Notes under the pieces: model-generated
Database searches by the model: none
Told to the model about the DNA's origin: nothing
What the model saw: only the letters and a program-made list of their open reading frames with translations
In this document: piece by piece, positions 54,058 to 61,986 of the stretch
How positions within the stretch are numbered: position 1 is the first letter of the stretch
How the letters are laid out: each line of letters begins with the position of its first letter
Assembly (NCBI RefSeq): GCF_001468265.1
Contig: NZ_LNRZ01000007.1
Coordinates: 62,001 to 126,000, forward strand
From: Sphingopyxis sp. H050
GTDB taxonomy: Bacteria > Pseudomonadota > Alphaproteobacteria > Sphingomonadales > Sphingomonadaceae
Length of the DNA: 64,000 nucleotides
Direction: 5' to 3'
Made by a program: the position numbers and the translations under genes

Positions 54058-54575
54058 GCGCCTGCCTCCCGATCGCCCGTTGCACCCTCGGTGCGGCCGA
54101 TGTCCTTCAACTTTCGCGCCATCGCCATCTCGTCGATGCTTTCGTGCGGTAGCGCGAGGAAGAGTGCGATCCGGTTCGACATGTAATGGAGCGCGCGTTC
54201 GAACGCTTCGCGCTGGCCCGGACCTTCGACCGCGGCGGGATCTTCGATCCCCCAATGCGCGGTGGTCGGGTTTCCCGGCCAGATCGGGCAGGTTTCGCCC
54301 GCTGCGTTGTCGCAGACGGTGAAAATGAAATCGAGCTTCGGCGCAGCCGGGCCCGAAAACTCGTCCCAACTCTTCGACCGGAGATCGCGCGTATCGAACC
54401 CGAGTTCGCAGAGCAGTTCGAGTGCGGCGGGATGCACGTCGCCCTTGGGAAAGCTGCCAGCGCTATAGGCCCGGAATCGGCCTTCCCCCATGCGGTTCAG
54501 CAGGGCTTCGGCGAGGATCGAGCGTGCACTGTTACCCGTGCACAGGAACAGCACATTATAGGTCTTCTCTGTCAT
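54054..54575 (-). CDS. arsC: Arsenate reductase ArsC, low-molecular-weight phosphatase type
   Basis: This 173-residue protein has the LMW phosphatase P-loop VLFLCTGNSARS and the DFIFTVCDNAAGETCPIWPG segment holding the resolving cysteines of thioredoxin-coupled ArsC. It has a C-terminal extension of about 35 residues compared with the S. aureus enzyme. The ATG at 54575 follows TGAGGCG and lies 8 bp after arsR. Confidence 0.94.
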   Translation of the reverse strand: MTEKTYNVLFLCTGNSARSILAEALLNRMGEGRFRAYSAGSFPKGDVHPAALELLCELGFDTRDLRSKSWDEFSGPAAPKLDFIFTVCDNAAGETCPIWPGNPTTAHWGIEDPAAVEGPGQREAFERALHYMSNRIALFLALPHESIDEMAMARKLKDIGRTEGATGDREAGA

Positions 54576-54583
54576 GTCGCGCC

Positions 54584-54928
54584 TCAGCCGTTGCAGGAAA
54601 TGTTGGCGAAAATATCGGCGCACATATCGGGCGCGCCCTGGCAGCAGTCCTTCATCAGGAAGGTGAGCAGGCGGCTCATGCCGTCATAGTCGGCGCGGTA
54701 GTGGATCAACCGGCTCTCACGTTCGGACTGGACGAGCCCTGCGCGTTCGAGCGTCGCTAGGTGATGCGACATGGTCGATGGCGGTACTTTGGCCTGCTCG
54801 GCGATCGTTCCCGCGATCATGCCATCGGGGCCGGCGGTGACCAGCATACGGAAGACGGCGAGACGGGTCTCGTGAGCGAGTGCGCCCAACGCGTCCACGG
54901 CCCAAACCTGGATACTCATGTCAGTCAT
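54584..54928 (-). CDS. arsR: ArsR family arsenic-responsive repressor
   Basis: This 114-residue winged-helix repressor has the recognition region VPPSTMSHHLATLERAGLVQSERESRLIHYRA. It lacks the CxC motif of E. coli ArsR in the DNA-binding helix. Instead it has cysteines 95, 96 and 103 near the C-terminus (MKDCCQGAPDMCADI), like the Cys95-Cys96-Cys102 site of Acidithiobacillus ArsR. It represses the operon until As(III) binds. The ATG at 54928 is the start that gives a normal-length protein. Confidence 0.93.
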   Translation of the reverse strand: MTDMSIQVWAVDALGALAHETRLAVFRMLVTAGPDGMIAGTIAEQAKVPPSTMSHHLATLERAGLVQSERESRLIHYRADYDGMSRLLTFLMKDCCQGAPDMCADIFANISCNG

Positions 54929-54939
54929 AAGAATCGACC

Positions 54940-54957
54940 TTTCTAGATGTATCGAAA
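54940..54957 (-). promoter_or_regulatory. Possible ArsR operator
   Basis: Just upstream of arsR, TTTCTAGATGTATCGAAA shows partial dyad symmetry with AT-rich arms (TTTC/GAAA). Position and composition fit an ArsR site, but there is no second copy to support it. Confidence 0.4.
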
Positions 54958-55115
54958 TATAGCATCGGAGCGGGGCGCGCAAATTATATTTCGAAAATTG
55001 TGGAATTATGAAATCGCCATGGAGGGGTTGCGGGCAACCATATGCGTCGCGCTTGCGCAAGGCATGAGGCTTGCAGCGAGGTTTCACCGCGACGCACGGC
55101 CACCTTCGGCGGCCG

Positions 55116-55193
55116 CAGAGGGAGAGGAGAGAGGGGCCAGGTGACGGGTTGAAACCGGGAGAGAGGCTTCCGGACCCGTCGCGGAGACACGCC
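55116..55193 (+). promoter_or_regulatory. Structured 5' leader RNA ahead of the DUF932 gene (copy A)
   Basis: The leader has the box CAGAGGGAGAGG (55116-55127), then a 9-bp outer stem GTGACGGGT/ACCCGTCGC (55141-55149 with 55174-55182). An inner stem CCGGGA/TTCCGG encloses GAGAGGC, and GGAG follows at the start of the ribosome binding region, 11 bases before the ATG. The same box, stem order and GGGAGAGAG loop occur ahead of the parB-like gene, with compensatory base changes. It resembles the idea of the Rfam radC motif of alphaproteobacterial mobile DNA, which I cannot check here. Confidence 0.7.
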
Positions 55194-56387
55194 ATGACAC
55201 TTCATCCCAGCACCCTCGCCCGCAATTCGTCGCCGGGCTACAAGGTCGACATCTCGCGCGGCCAGCGCATCGGCCGCGTCTCGTCCGAATGGTTCTCGCG
55301 GCCCGACGACGAGCGCTATCTTTCCCTCTCCGACCTTCATGATGCCGTGCGCGCCCGGGTCGACACCGCGACCGCGCGCACCGTCGAAACGCGCGCTATC
55401 CGCGTCGTCGCAGCGGCCGACGAGCCCGAACGGCTGAGCCTGCTCCTTCCCGATCGCGAGGCGCCCGTTGCGCCCACGCACTGGTCGTTCGGGCAAATGT
55501 GCAGCCTCGTCGGCGCGCCGTCCGGCTATCTGCGCCAGCTTCCCGCCGCCCTGGCGGGTATCAACATGCAGCACGGCCTGCTCGCCCATCGCGGTGAATT
55601 GGTGAAGACGCTCGAGACAGGCGACGGGCGCACCGAGCTGCGGGCCGTGACCGGCCCCGACTATGGCCGCATCTGGGATCACGAACTCGTCGCCGCGGTT
55701 ATGAAGATCGCAGGCAATGGCACCGGCGATACACGGTGGAAGGTGCCGGGGCTCCTCGACTGGTCGACGATGCACCACAATCCCTTCGTCGAGGTCACGA
55801 AGGATACGACGACGCTCTATGCCAGCGATCGCGACGTCTTCGTCTTCCTTGTCGATGACGCCAACCCGATCGAGGCCGGTCGCCTGCCCAATGGCGATCC
55901 CGATCTCTTCTTCCGCGGCTTCTATTGCTGGAATAGCGAAGTCGGGTCGAAAGCCCTCGGCATGGCGACCTTCTATCTTCGCGCCGTCTGCATGAACCGT
56001 AACATCTGGGGCGCCGAGGGTTTCGAGGAAATCAGCATCCGGCACAGCAAGTTTGCGGCAGGACGCTTCGCGCAGGAAGCGGCGCCCGCGCTCGAACGCT
56101 TCGCCTCGTCGTCGCCCGGGTCCTTCATGAACGGGATCAAGGCGGCTCGCGCGGCGATCGTCGCGCGCGATGATGACGATCGGCGGACCTTCCTGCGCAA
56201 ACGCGGCTTCTCGAAGGGCGAAAGCGATCGGATCATTCGCAGCGTGCTGCAGGAAGAGGGGCACCCGCCCGCATCGATCTTTGACTTCGTGCAGGGGATC
56301 ACCGCGCTGGCCCGCGAGCGTCCGCATCAGGACGGACGGCTCGAGCTCGAAGCCAAGGGGGCGAAACTTCTGGCCTCGGTACACTGA
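55194..56387 (+). CDS. DUF932 domain protein
   Basis: This 397-residue protein fits the DUF932 family carried by plasmids and phages. Conserved segments are HWSFGQMCSLVGAPSGYLRQLPA, TLYASDRDVFVFLVDD, FFRGFYCWNSEVGSKALGMATFYLRAVCMNRNIWGA and ISIRHSKFAAGRF. The biochemical role is unknown; family members occur beside ParB-like and antirestriction genes in conjugative elements. The ATG at 55194 follows the structured leader and GGAG. The parB-like gene follows in the same orientation. Confidence 0.87.
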   Translation: MTLHPSTLARNSSPGYKVDISRGQRIGRVSSEWFSRPDDERYLSLSDLHDAVRARVDTATARTVETRAIRVVAAADEPERLSLLLPDREAPVAPTHWSFGQMCSLVGAPSGYLRQLPAALAGINMQHGLLAHRGELVKTLETGDGRTELRAVTGPDYGRIWDHELVAAVMKIAGNGTGDTRWKVPGLLDWSTMHHNPFVEVTKDTTTLYASDRDVFVFLVDDANPIEAGRLPNGDPDLFFRGFYCWNSEVGSKALGMATFYLRAVCMNRNIWGAEGFEEISIRHSKFAAGRFAQEAAPALERFASSSPGSFMNGIKAARAAIVARDDDDRRTFLRKRGFSKGESDRIIRSVLQEEGHPPASIFDFVQGITALARERPHQDGRLELEAKGAKLLASVH

Positions 56388-56426
56388 TCCTGCCTCGCGT
56401 TCGCCGCCGGCGCGGTCCTGTCCCTT

Positions 56427-56508
56427 CAGAGGGAGAGGGCTGCGCCGGAGCCATGACGGGCTGGGAGCCGGGAGAGAGTCTCGCGGCGGCCTGTCATGGA
56501 GAAGCATC
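56427..56508 (+). promoter_or_regulatory. Structured 5' leader RNA ahead of the parB-like gene (copy B)
   Basis: The leader has the box CAGAGGGAGAGG (56427-56438), then an 11-bp outer stem CCATGACGGGC/GCCTGTCATGG (56451-56461 with 56489-56499). An inner stem GCCG-G-GAGA/TCTC-G-CGGC is closed by a GAG loop. GGAG, the ribosome binding site, overlaps the 3' end of the outer stem, so pairing could limit translation. Spacing from box to stem is within one base of copy A. Confidence 0.7.
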
Positions 56509-57822
56509 ATGACGAAACAGGCAAAAATCACGCTCAGCGGCGCGCGGGAAATCCCCTTCAACGCCCTCGTTCTGAGCCAGGCCAATGTGCGGCGCGTGAA
56601 AGCCGGGGTGTCGATCGACAGCCTGGCGGCGGACATCGCGCGGCGCGGATTGCTCCAGAGCCTGACGGTTCGCGCGCAGCGCGACGAGGAGGGCAAGGAG
56701 ACCGGGCATTTCGAAGTCCCGGCCGGCGGCCGCCGCTTCCGCGCACTCCAGATGCTGGTGAAGCAGCGGCGCCTGGCGAAGACCGAGCCCGTCCCGTGCA
56801 TCGTCCGCGACGATGACGCCGTGTCGGCCGAAGAAGATTCGCTCGCCGAGAATGTCCACCGCGAGCCGCTGCATCCGCTCGATCAGTTTCGGTCGATGCA
56901 GAAGCTCGTCGAACAGGGCAGCGACGTCGAAACGATCGCGGCCACCTTCATGGTCACGCCGGCGGTCGTGAAACAGCGTCTCAAGCTCGCCGAGGTCTCG
57001 CCCAAGCTGCACGACATCTATGCCGAGGACGGCATGACGCTCGAACAGCTGATGGCCTTTTCGGTGTCGAGCGATCACGCAAGGCAGGAGCAGGTGTGGG
57101 ACATGCTCGCCTCGAGCCACACCCAGCAGCCCTGGTATATCCGCGCGCGCCCGACCGAGGACAAGGTGCGGGCATCGGACAAGCGCGTTCTGTTCGTCAC
57201 GCTCGACGCCTACCGCGAAGCCGGCGGACATATTCTTCGCGATCTTTTCGAAAGCGATGACGGCGGCTGGCTTGAGGACGTCGCGCTGCTCGACCGGCTG
57301 CAAGCCGAGAAGCTCGAAGCCGAAGTGGCCGGTATCGCGGCCGAAGGCTGGAAGTGGGTCGAGACCGCGGTTGACTTCCCTTATGGCCACACTTTCGGTC
57401 ACCGTCCGATCGATGGTGTTGCGGCCGAGACGAGCGCCGAGGACGAAGCCCGGATCGAAGCGTTGCGCGAAGAAGCCGACCGGCTCGAAGACGAATGGGC
57501 GGGGGCCGAGGACATCCCCGATGAAATCAGCGCCCGGATCGAGGCGATCGACGAAGAGATCGCCCCGCTCGTCTCGAAGCCGCTGATCTACGATCCTGAA
57601 GAAATGGCGATCGCCGGGACCTTCGTCAGCATCGATGTCGACGGGTCGCTGCATATCGAACGCGGCTTCGTGCGGCCCGAGGACGAGCCGCAAGCGCCCG
57701 CCGAGGATGGGGCCTCCGAGGGCGAGGGTGCAGCCGGCGACGCGATCGACGATGACGTGCAGGGGGCTGGGACCAGCGAGATGACCGTGGCGGTGGCGAT
57801 CGTCACCGCGAACTGGCGATAG
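56509..57822 (+). CDS. ParB/RepB-like protein, truncated at its 3' end
   Basis: This 437-residue protein has an N-terminal ParB nuclease/CTPase-type domain with the box PAGGRRFRALQ (71-81) and DSLAENVHREPLHPLDQF, then the HTH region IAATFMVTPAVVKQRLKLAEVSPKLHDIYAEDG. Members of this plasmid/ICE family are usually clearly longer. About 17 residues before the stop the coding context changes to sequence complementary to the RND pump gene, so the native C-terminal part is lost. It may still be expressed, being behind an intact leader. Confidence 0.82.
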   Translation: MTKQAKITLSGAREIPFNALVLSQANVRRVKAGVSIDSLAADIARRGLLQSLTVRAQRDEEGKETGHFEVPAGGRRFRALQMLVKQRRLAKTEPVPCIVRDDDAVSAEEDSLAENVHREPLHPLDQFRSMQKLVEQGSDVETIAATFMVTPAVVKQRLKLAEVSPKLHDIYAEDGMTLEQLMAFSVSSDHARQEQVWDMLASSHTQQPWYIRARPTEDKVRASDKRVLFVTLDAYREAGGHILRDLFESDDGGWLEDVALLDRLQAEKLEAEVAGIAAEGWKWVETAVDFPYGHTFGHRPIDGVAAETSAEDEARIEALREEADRLEDEWAGAEDIPDEISARIEAIDEEIAPLVSKPLIYDPEEMAIAGTFVSIDVDGSLHIERGFVRPEDEPQAPAEDGASEGEGAAGDAIDDDVQGAGTSEMTVAVAIVTANWR

Positions 57823-59225
57823 AATTCGCCGGTGATCCCGGTGAGGAAGGTCGTCGGCACGAACACCGCGCAGAGCACGAGCACGATCGCGACCAGCGCG
57901 CCCGACACCTCGTCCATCGAGGTGTGCGCGGCTTCGCGGGGGCTGAGGCCGTGCTCCATGTTGCGCTCGACATTCTCGACGACGACGATCGCGTCGTCGA
58001 CGACGATGCCGATCGCGAGCACCAGCCCGAACATCGACAGCGTGTTGAGCGAATAGCCGAGCCCGGCGAGCACCGCGAAGGTGCCGATCAGCGACACCGG
58101 GATCGCGATGACCGGGATGATCGCGGCGCGCCAGCTTTGCAGGAAGACCAGGATGACGATGACGACGAGCAGCATCGCTTCGAGCAGCGTCTTCTGCACC
58201 GCGGTCATCGATTCGCTGATGAACTCGGTCGGGTTCCAGATGATCTTGTACTCGAGCCCCTTGGGAAAGCTCTTCGCGGCGTCGGCCAGCTCGGCCTTGA
58301 TCCCCTCGGCGGCGGCGAGCGCATTGGTGCCCGGCCGCTGGGTGACCCCCATGATGATCGAATCCTGGCCCGACAGATAGGCGTTCACGCCATAATCCTC
58401 GGCCCCCAGCTCGACGCGCGCGACGTCGCTGAGGCGCGTGATCGCGCCGTCGGGCGCGGTGCGCACGATGATGTTCGCGAATTCATCGGCGGTCTTGAAG
58501 CGGCCCTGCGTCTCGACGCTCAGCTGGTGCGCGGCGCCGGTGTCGAACGGCGGCTGGCCGACGGTGCCGGCGGCGACCTGGACATTCTGCGCGCGCAGCG
58601 CCGACACGATGTCGCCCGCGGTGAGGTTCAGTTCTGCCGCGCGGCCGGGGTCGATCCACACGCGCATCGCATAGTCGCGCGCGCCGAACACCTGCACGTC
58701 GCCGATGCCATCGACGCGGGTCAGCCGGTCCTTGAGCTGGGTCAGCGCATAGTTGGAGACATAGCTGCGATCGAGCGAGCCGTCGGGCGACAGCACATTG
58801 ACCGCCATCAGCCACGAGGGCGAGGTCTTGCGCACGACGACGCCCTGCCGCCGCACTTCCTCGGGCAGGCTGGGTTCGGCGAGCGCGACGCGGTTCTGGA
58901 CGAGCACCTGCGCGGTATCGAGGTCGGTGCCGAGCTTGAAGGTGACGGTGATCGTCACCCGCCCGTCGCCGGTCGATTGCGACGACTGGTACAGCATGTT
59001 GTCGACGCCGTTGATCTGCTGCTCGATCGGCGCCGCGACGGTGTCGGCGACGGTCTCGGCCGAGGCGCCGGGATAGTTGGCGCTGACCGTGACGGTCGGC
59101 GGGACGACCGCGGGGAATTGCGATACCGGCAGCCCGAAATAGGCGAAGGCGCCGACGATCGTGATGATGATCGCGATCACGCCCGCGAAGATCGGGCGGC
59201 GGATGAAGAAATGGCTGAGACGCAT
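57588..59225 (-). pseudogene. RND multidrug efflux permease, 3'-truncated
   Basis: From the ATG at 59225 (after GGAGG) about 485 residues match the inner membrane permeases of the AcrB/MexF type: MRLSHFFIRRPIFAGVIAIIITIVGAFAYFGLPVSQFP, NYPGASAETV, and helix 4 with VLAIGIVVDDAIVVVENVERNMEHG. The match ends abruptly after FYRQFAVTIATATVISLV near 57771. The frame then continues for about 60 codons antisense to parB until 57588. Such pumps are normally about 1050 residues, so more than half is missing and the pump cannot work alone. Confidence 0.88.
57766..57775. other. Recombination junction between parB-like gene and RND permease
   Basis: To the left the plus strand encodes the acidic C-terminal region of the ParB-like protein (EGAAGDAIDDDVQG). 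To the right the minus strand encodes intact RND permease sequence. Both genes are broken here and face each other 3' to 3'. No insertion sequence, direct repeat or tRNA is visible at the point. Confidence 0.8.
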
Positions 59226-59327
59226 GGCGGGCCTCCTCGGCCCGTCGGGGCCGGCAAGATGGTGCAATCGGGTGGGCGAGGCCGCGCCGGACGGGGCCGG
59301 CGCGGCTCGCGGATCGGATTCGCGGAC

Positions 59328-60608
59328 TTAGGGCGCCAGCGTCGCCTGCGACGCGGCGGGCGATTGGCTCGCCCCTGCCGGCGCAGCGGGCGCGGCCTTG
59401 GGCTGGATGGTCGTCGGCTTTGCGGTCACCTTGGCGCCGGGCTGGGCGAACTGGATGCCCTGCACGATCACCCGCTCGCCGGGCTTCAGCCCCGAACGGA
59501 TGACGCGGAGGCCCGCGACGAGCGGGCCGGTCTCGACCGGCCGCGCCGCGACGGTGCCGTCGTTGCCGACGACGAATAGCTGCTTGCGCGCCTGGTCGGT
59601 GCGCACCGCGGCGTCGGGGACGAGCAGCGCCGACACCGTCCCGCCCTGCGCCAGGCGCATATTGCCGAACATGCCGGGGGTCAGGAAATAGTCGGGATTG
59701 TCGATCACCGCGCGGACGCGCAGCGTGCCCGAATTGGCGTTGATCGCATTGTCGGCGAAATCGACGCGGCCCTTCCAGCGATAGTCGCTTTCATCCTGCA
59801 GCCGGATCTCGACCTGCTGCGCCGCGGCGCCGCCGGCCTGGCGCTCGCGCTGCGCCTTCAGGAACAGCGCCTCCGAGGCGTCGAAGTTGAAGTAGATCGG
59901 GTCGAGCGCGTTGATCGTGGTGAGCAGGCTGCCGCCCGCCCCCTCGCCCGCGGCCACCAGATTGCCCGCATCGACGCGGCGGTCGGAAATCCGGCCGCCG
60001 ATCGGCGCGCGGACCTGCGTGAACTCCATGTCGAGCGCGCGCGAGCGGACGCGCGCGTCGGCGGCGGCGAGCGCAGCGGACGCGGCGCGCACCTTGGCGT
60101 TCAGCTGGTCGATATCGCTCTGCGACACCGCCTCGTCTGCGACCAGCCGGTTGGCGCGGGCAAGATTGGTCTGCGCCAGCGCCAGTTCGCTGCGCGCGCT
60201 CGCCGCCTCGGCGCGCGCCTCGGCGAGCGCGGCGGCGAACGGGCGGGCATCGAGGGTGAAGAGCAGCTGGCCCTTGCGGACGATCTGGCCGTCGGTGAAG
60301 TGGACGCCGACGAGCTGGCCCGACACGCGCGGGCGCACCTCGACCGCGCGGCTCGCCTCGAAGCGGCCGACATAATCGTCCCACTCGGTGATGTCGCGGA
60401 CCAGCGGCGCGGCGACGGTGACCACCGGCATCGGCGGCGCGGCGTTGGCGGGGGTGTCACGCTGGGTCAGACCCCAGCCGGCGGCGACGAGCAGCGCGAG
60501 CGGAAGCCCGTATTTCAGGCCCTGACGCCAGCGGCGCGGCGGCTGGGCGGTGGGCGCGACGGCGGCTTCGGCCGTCTCGTCGCGCGTGATCGGGGAGAGC
60601 ATGTTCAT
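59328..60608 (-). CDS. RND efflux periplasmic adaptor (MexE/AcrA type)
   Basis: This 426-residue protein has an N-terminal membrane anchor (GLKYGLPLALLVAAGWGL), a lipoyl domain (EWDDYVGRFEASRAVEVRPRVSGQLVGVHFTDGQIVRKGQLLFTLD), a helical hairpin with LAQTNLARANRLVADEAVSQSDID and a beta-barrel ending in the membrane-proximal region. A Pro/Ala/Lys-rich tail closes the protein. It is upstream of the truncated permease in the same operon and so has lost its partner in this locus. Confidence 0.91.
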   Translation of the reverse strand: MNMLSPITRDETAEAAVAPTAQPPRRWRQGLKYGLPLALLVAAGWGLTQRDTPANAAPPMPVVTVAAPLVRDITEWDDYVGRFEASRAVEVRPRVSGQLVGVHFTDGQIVRKGQLLFTLDARPFAAALAEARAEAASARSELALAQTNLARANRLVADEAVSQSDIDQLNAKVRAASAALAAADARVRSRALDMEFTQVRAPIGGRISDRRVDAGNLVAAGEGAGGSLLTTINALDPIYFNFDASEALFLKAQRERQAGGAAAQQVEIRLQDESDYRWKGRVDFADNAINANSGTLRVRAVIDNPDYFLTPGMFGNMRLAQGGTVSALLVPDAAVRTDQARKQLFVVGNDGTVAARPVETGPLVAGLRVIRSGLKPGERVIVQGIQFAQPGAKVTAKPTTIQPKAAPAAPAGASQSPAASQATLAP

Positions 60609-60612
60609 CGGT

Positions 60613-61026
60613 CTACTTTCGGAAGAGGCGGGCGACGTGGACTTCGGCCACGCGCTTGCCGAGCAGTTCATAATGGTCGGTCGTGAAGCCCGCGGCGAAG
60701 AAGGACTGGAGTTCGCTCTTCGGCACCGAATAGCTGTGGTGCCAGGTCAGCACCGCCATGCGGCGCAGCGCCTCGAGCTTCGGGTCGGCGAGGCGGCGGT
60801 TGAAGCCGTGGCCGAGCAGGCGGCCGAGGAAAGTCTGGAAACGCCCCGGTTCGCGCAGGCTCGTCGGCCGGTCGTGACGCGCGAGCATCACGACCGACCA
60901 TTCGAGCGCCGAAAAGCCGGCGGGATGTTCGGCCTTGGGCGCTACAGCAGGGGGGGAGAAGGTCTGGGACAGGCCGGCCGGCGCGATGGCGCTGGCGACC
61001 CCGTCGTTCAAAGCAAGATAGGCCAT
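60613..61026 (-). CDS. Hypothetical protein at the head of the RND operon
   Basis: This 137-residue protein without signal peptide or membrane segment starts at ATG 61026 after CCAGGAGGA. A central basic, helical region (EPGRFQTFLGRLLGHGFNRRLADPKLEALRRMAVLTWHHSYSVPKSELQSFFAAGF) is the only notable feature. I recognise no named family. It lies 4 bp before the adaptor gene and is controlled by the promoter at 61257-61284. Confidence 0.72.
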   Translation of the reverse strand: MAYLALNDGVASAIAPAGLSQTFSPPAVAPKAEHPAGFSALEWSVVMLARHDRPTSLREPGRFQTFLGRLLGHGFNRRLADPKLEALRRMAVLTWHHSYSVPKSELQSFFAAGFTTDHYELLGKRVAEVHVARLFRK

Positions 61027-61251
61027 GATCGTCCTCCTGGATCGATTTGCCGGGCGCAAGGGGGCTTACACCCCGGGACGCTTGCGCCCGGCGAGGGGAG
61101 ATTTCGGATACAGGAGACCGATCGCCGCCAAGCCTATGGCAGCGCGATATCCCGCGGAATATGTCTGGGCTGACCTAAGAAATCAGGTCGGTACGGAATG
61201 ACAGTCCGGTCGCTTCTGACGGCGATTTCTGCGTCCTGCTCATCTGTACTA

Positions 61252-61305
61252 AGCGGTATATAAAGCTCCCGTTCATCTTGTCAAGGAGTTTTGTACCGAT
61301 CGGTA
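61252..61305 (-). promoter_or_regulatory. RND operon promoter with TetR-type sites
   Basis: On the minus strand a consensus -35 TTGACA (61284-61279) and -10 TATATA (61262-61257) are 16 bp apart. The -10 region lies in AGCGGTATATAA (61252-61263), which recurs exactly in the tetR promoter. A perfect 12-bp palindrome TACCGATCGGTA (61294-61305) sits 9 bp upstream of the -35 box. These are candidate binding sites of the TetR protein encoded next door. Confidence 0.7.
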
Positions 61306-61316
61306 TCGAAAAAAAT

Positions 61317-61928
61317 TCAGGCGCTCGGCCAGAGCGCGAGACTGGTGTCGACCAGCTTCTCCAGCTCGGCGCGCGTCGCGCCCGCGCCGGCCTGCACCGT
61401 GATCCCCTGCAGGATCGCGTAAAGAAAGCTCATCAGCCCTTCGGCGTCGATATGCGCGGGCAGGTCGCCCTCGCGCTTCGCCTGCTCGAACCGCTCGACG
61501 AGCGCGCGCTGCGACGAGGCGCGGCGGCGGATCACATCGGCCTTGATCGACTCGGCCTCGGGGCTGCACGCGAGCGAACTCATCAGGCCCATACAGCCGT
61601 GCGGATCGCCCTCGGCGGCGTGGACATCGACCCCGCTGCGCAGATAATATTCGGCGACCTTGCGCGCCGTCGGCTGCTGGAGCGCGGCGCGCGTATATTC
61701 GAGCTTTTCGGCTTCGTAGAGGTCCAAAGCCTTGTGAAACAAGGCTTCCTTGTTTCCGAACGCGGCATAGAGGCTGGGCTTGGTAATCCCCATCGCCTCG
61801 GTGAGGTCGGTCATCGACGCGCCGTCATACCCCTTCGCCCAAAAGACGTGCAGGGCTTGCGCGAGCGCCTGATCGACACAAAATTCACGCGGGCGGCCTT
61901 TGACCGCAGGGACAGTTTCGACTTCCAT
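61317..61928 (-). CDS. TetR/AcrR family regulator of the RND operon
   Basis: This 203-residue protein has the TetR HTH at residues 14-60 (CVDQALAQALHVFWAKGYDGASMTDLTEAMGITKPSLYAAFGNKEALFHKAL) and a C-terminal ligand domain with GCMGLMSSLACSPE, typical of the AcrR-like group that controls pumps. It is transcribed towards the pump operon on the same strand. A motif identical in both promoters suggests it represses itself and the pump. Confidence 0.9.
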   Translation of the reverse strand: MEVETVPAVKGRPREFCVDQALAQALHVFWAKGYDGASMTDLTEAMGITKPSLYAAFGNKEALFHKALDLYEAEKLEYTRAALQQPTARKVAEYYLRSGVDVHAAEGDPHGCMGLMSSLACSPEAESIKADVIRRRASSQRALVERFEQAKREGDLPAHIDAEGLMSFLYAILQGITVQAGAGATRAELEKLVDTSLALWPSA

Positions 61929-61932
61929 AACG

Positions 61933-61944
61933 AGCGGTATATAA
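61933..61944 (-). promoter_or_regulatory. TetR-type motif in the tetR promoter
   Basis: AGCGGTATATAA is identical over 12 bp to 61252-61263. On the minus strand it contains the -10 box TATATA, with TGGACT 16 bp upstream as -35. The start codon at 61928 is only a few bases downstream of the expected transcription start. Confidence 0.6.
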
Positions 61945-61986
61945 TAGGCCGCGGCGAAAAGTCCAGTGCCGGAACAGGGCAGAGCG

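Noticed and set aside
57924-59579. Plus-strand frame of 551 codons across the RND genes
   Set aside because: It is antisense to the permease and adaptor genes and rich in Asp, Arg and Gly from mirrored codons.
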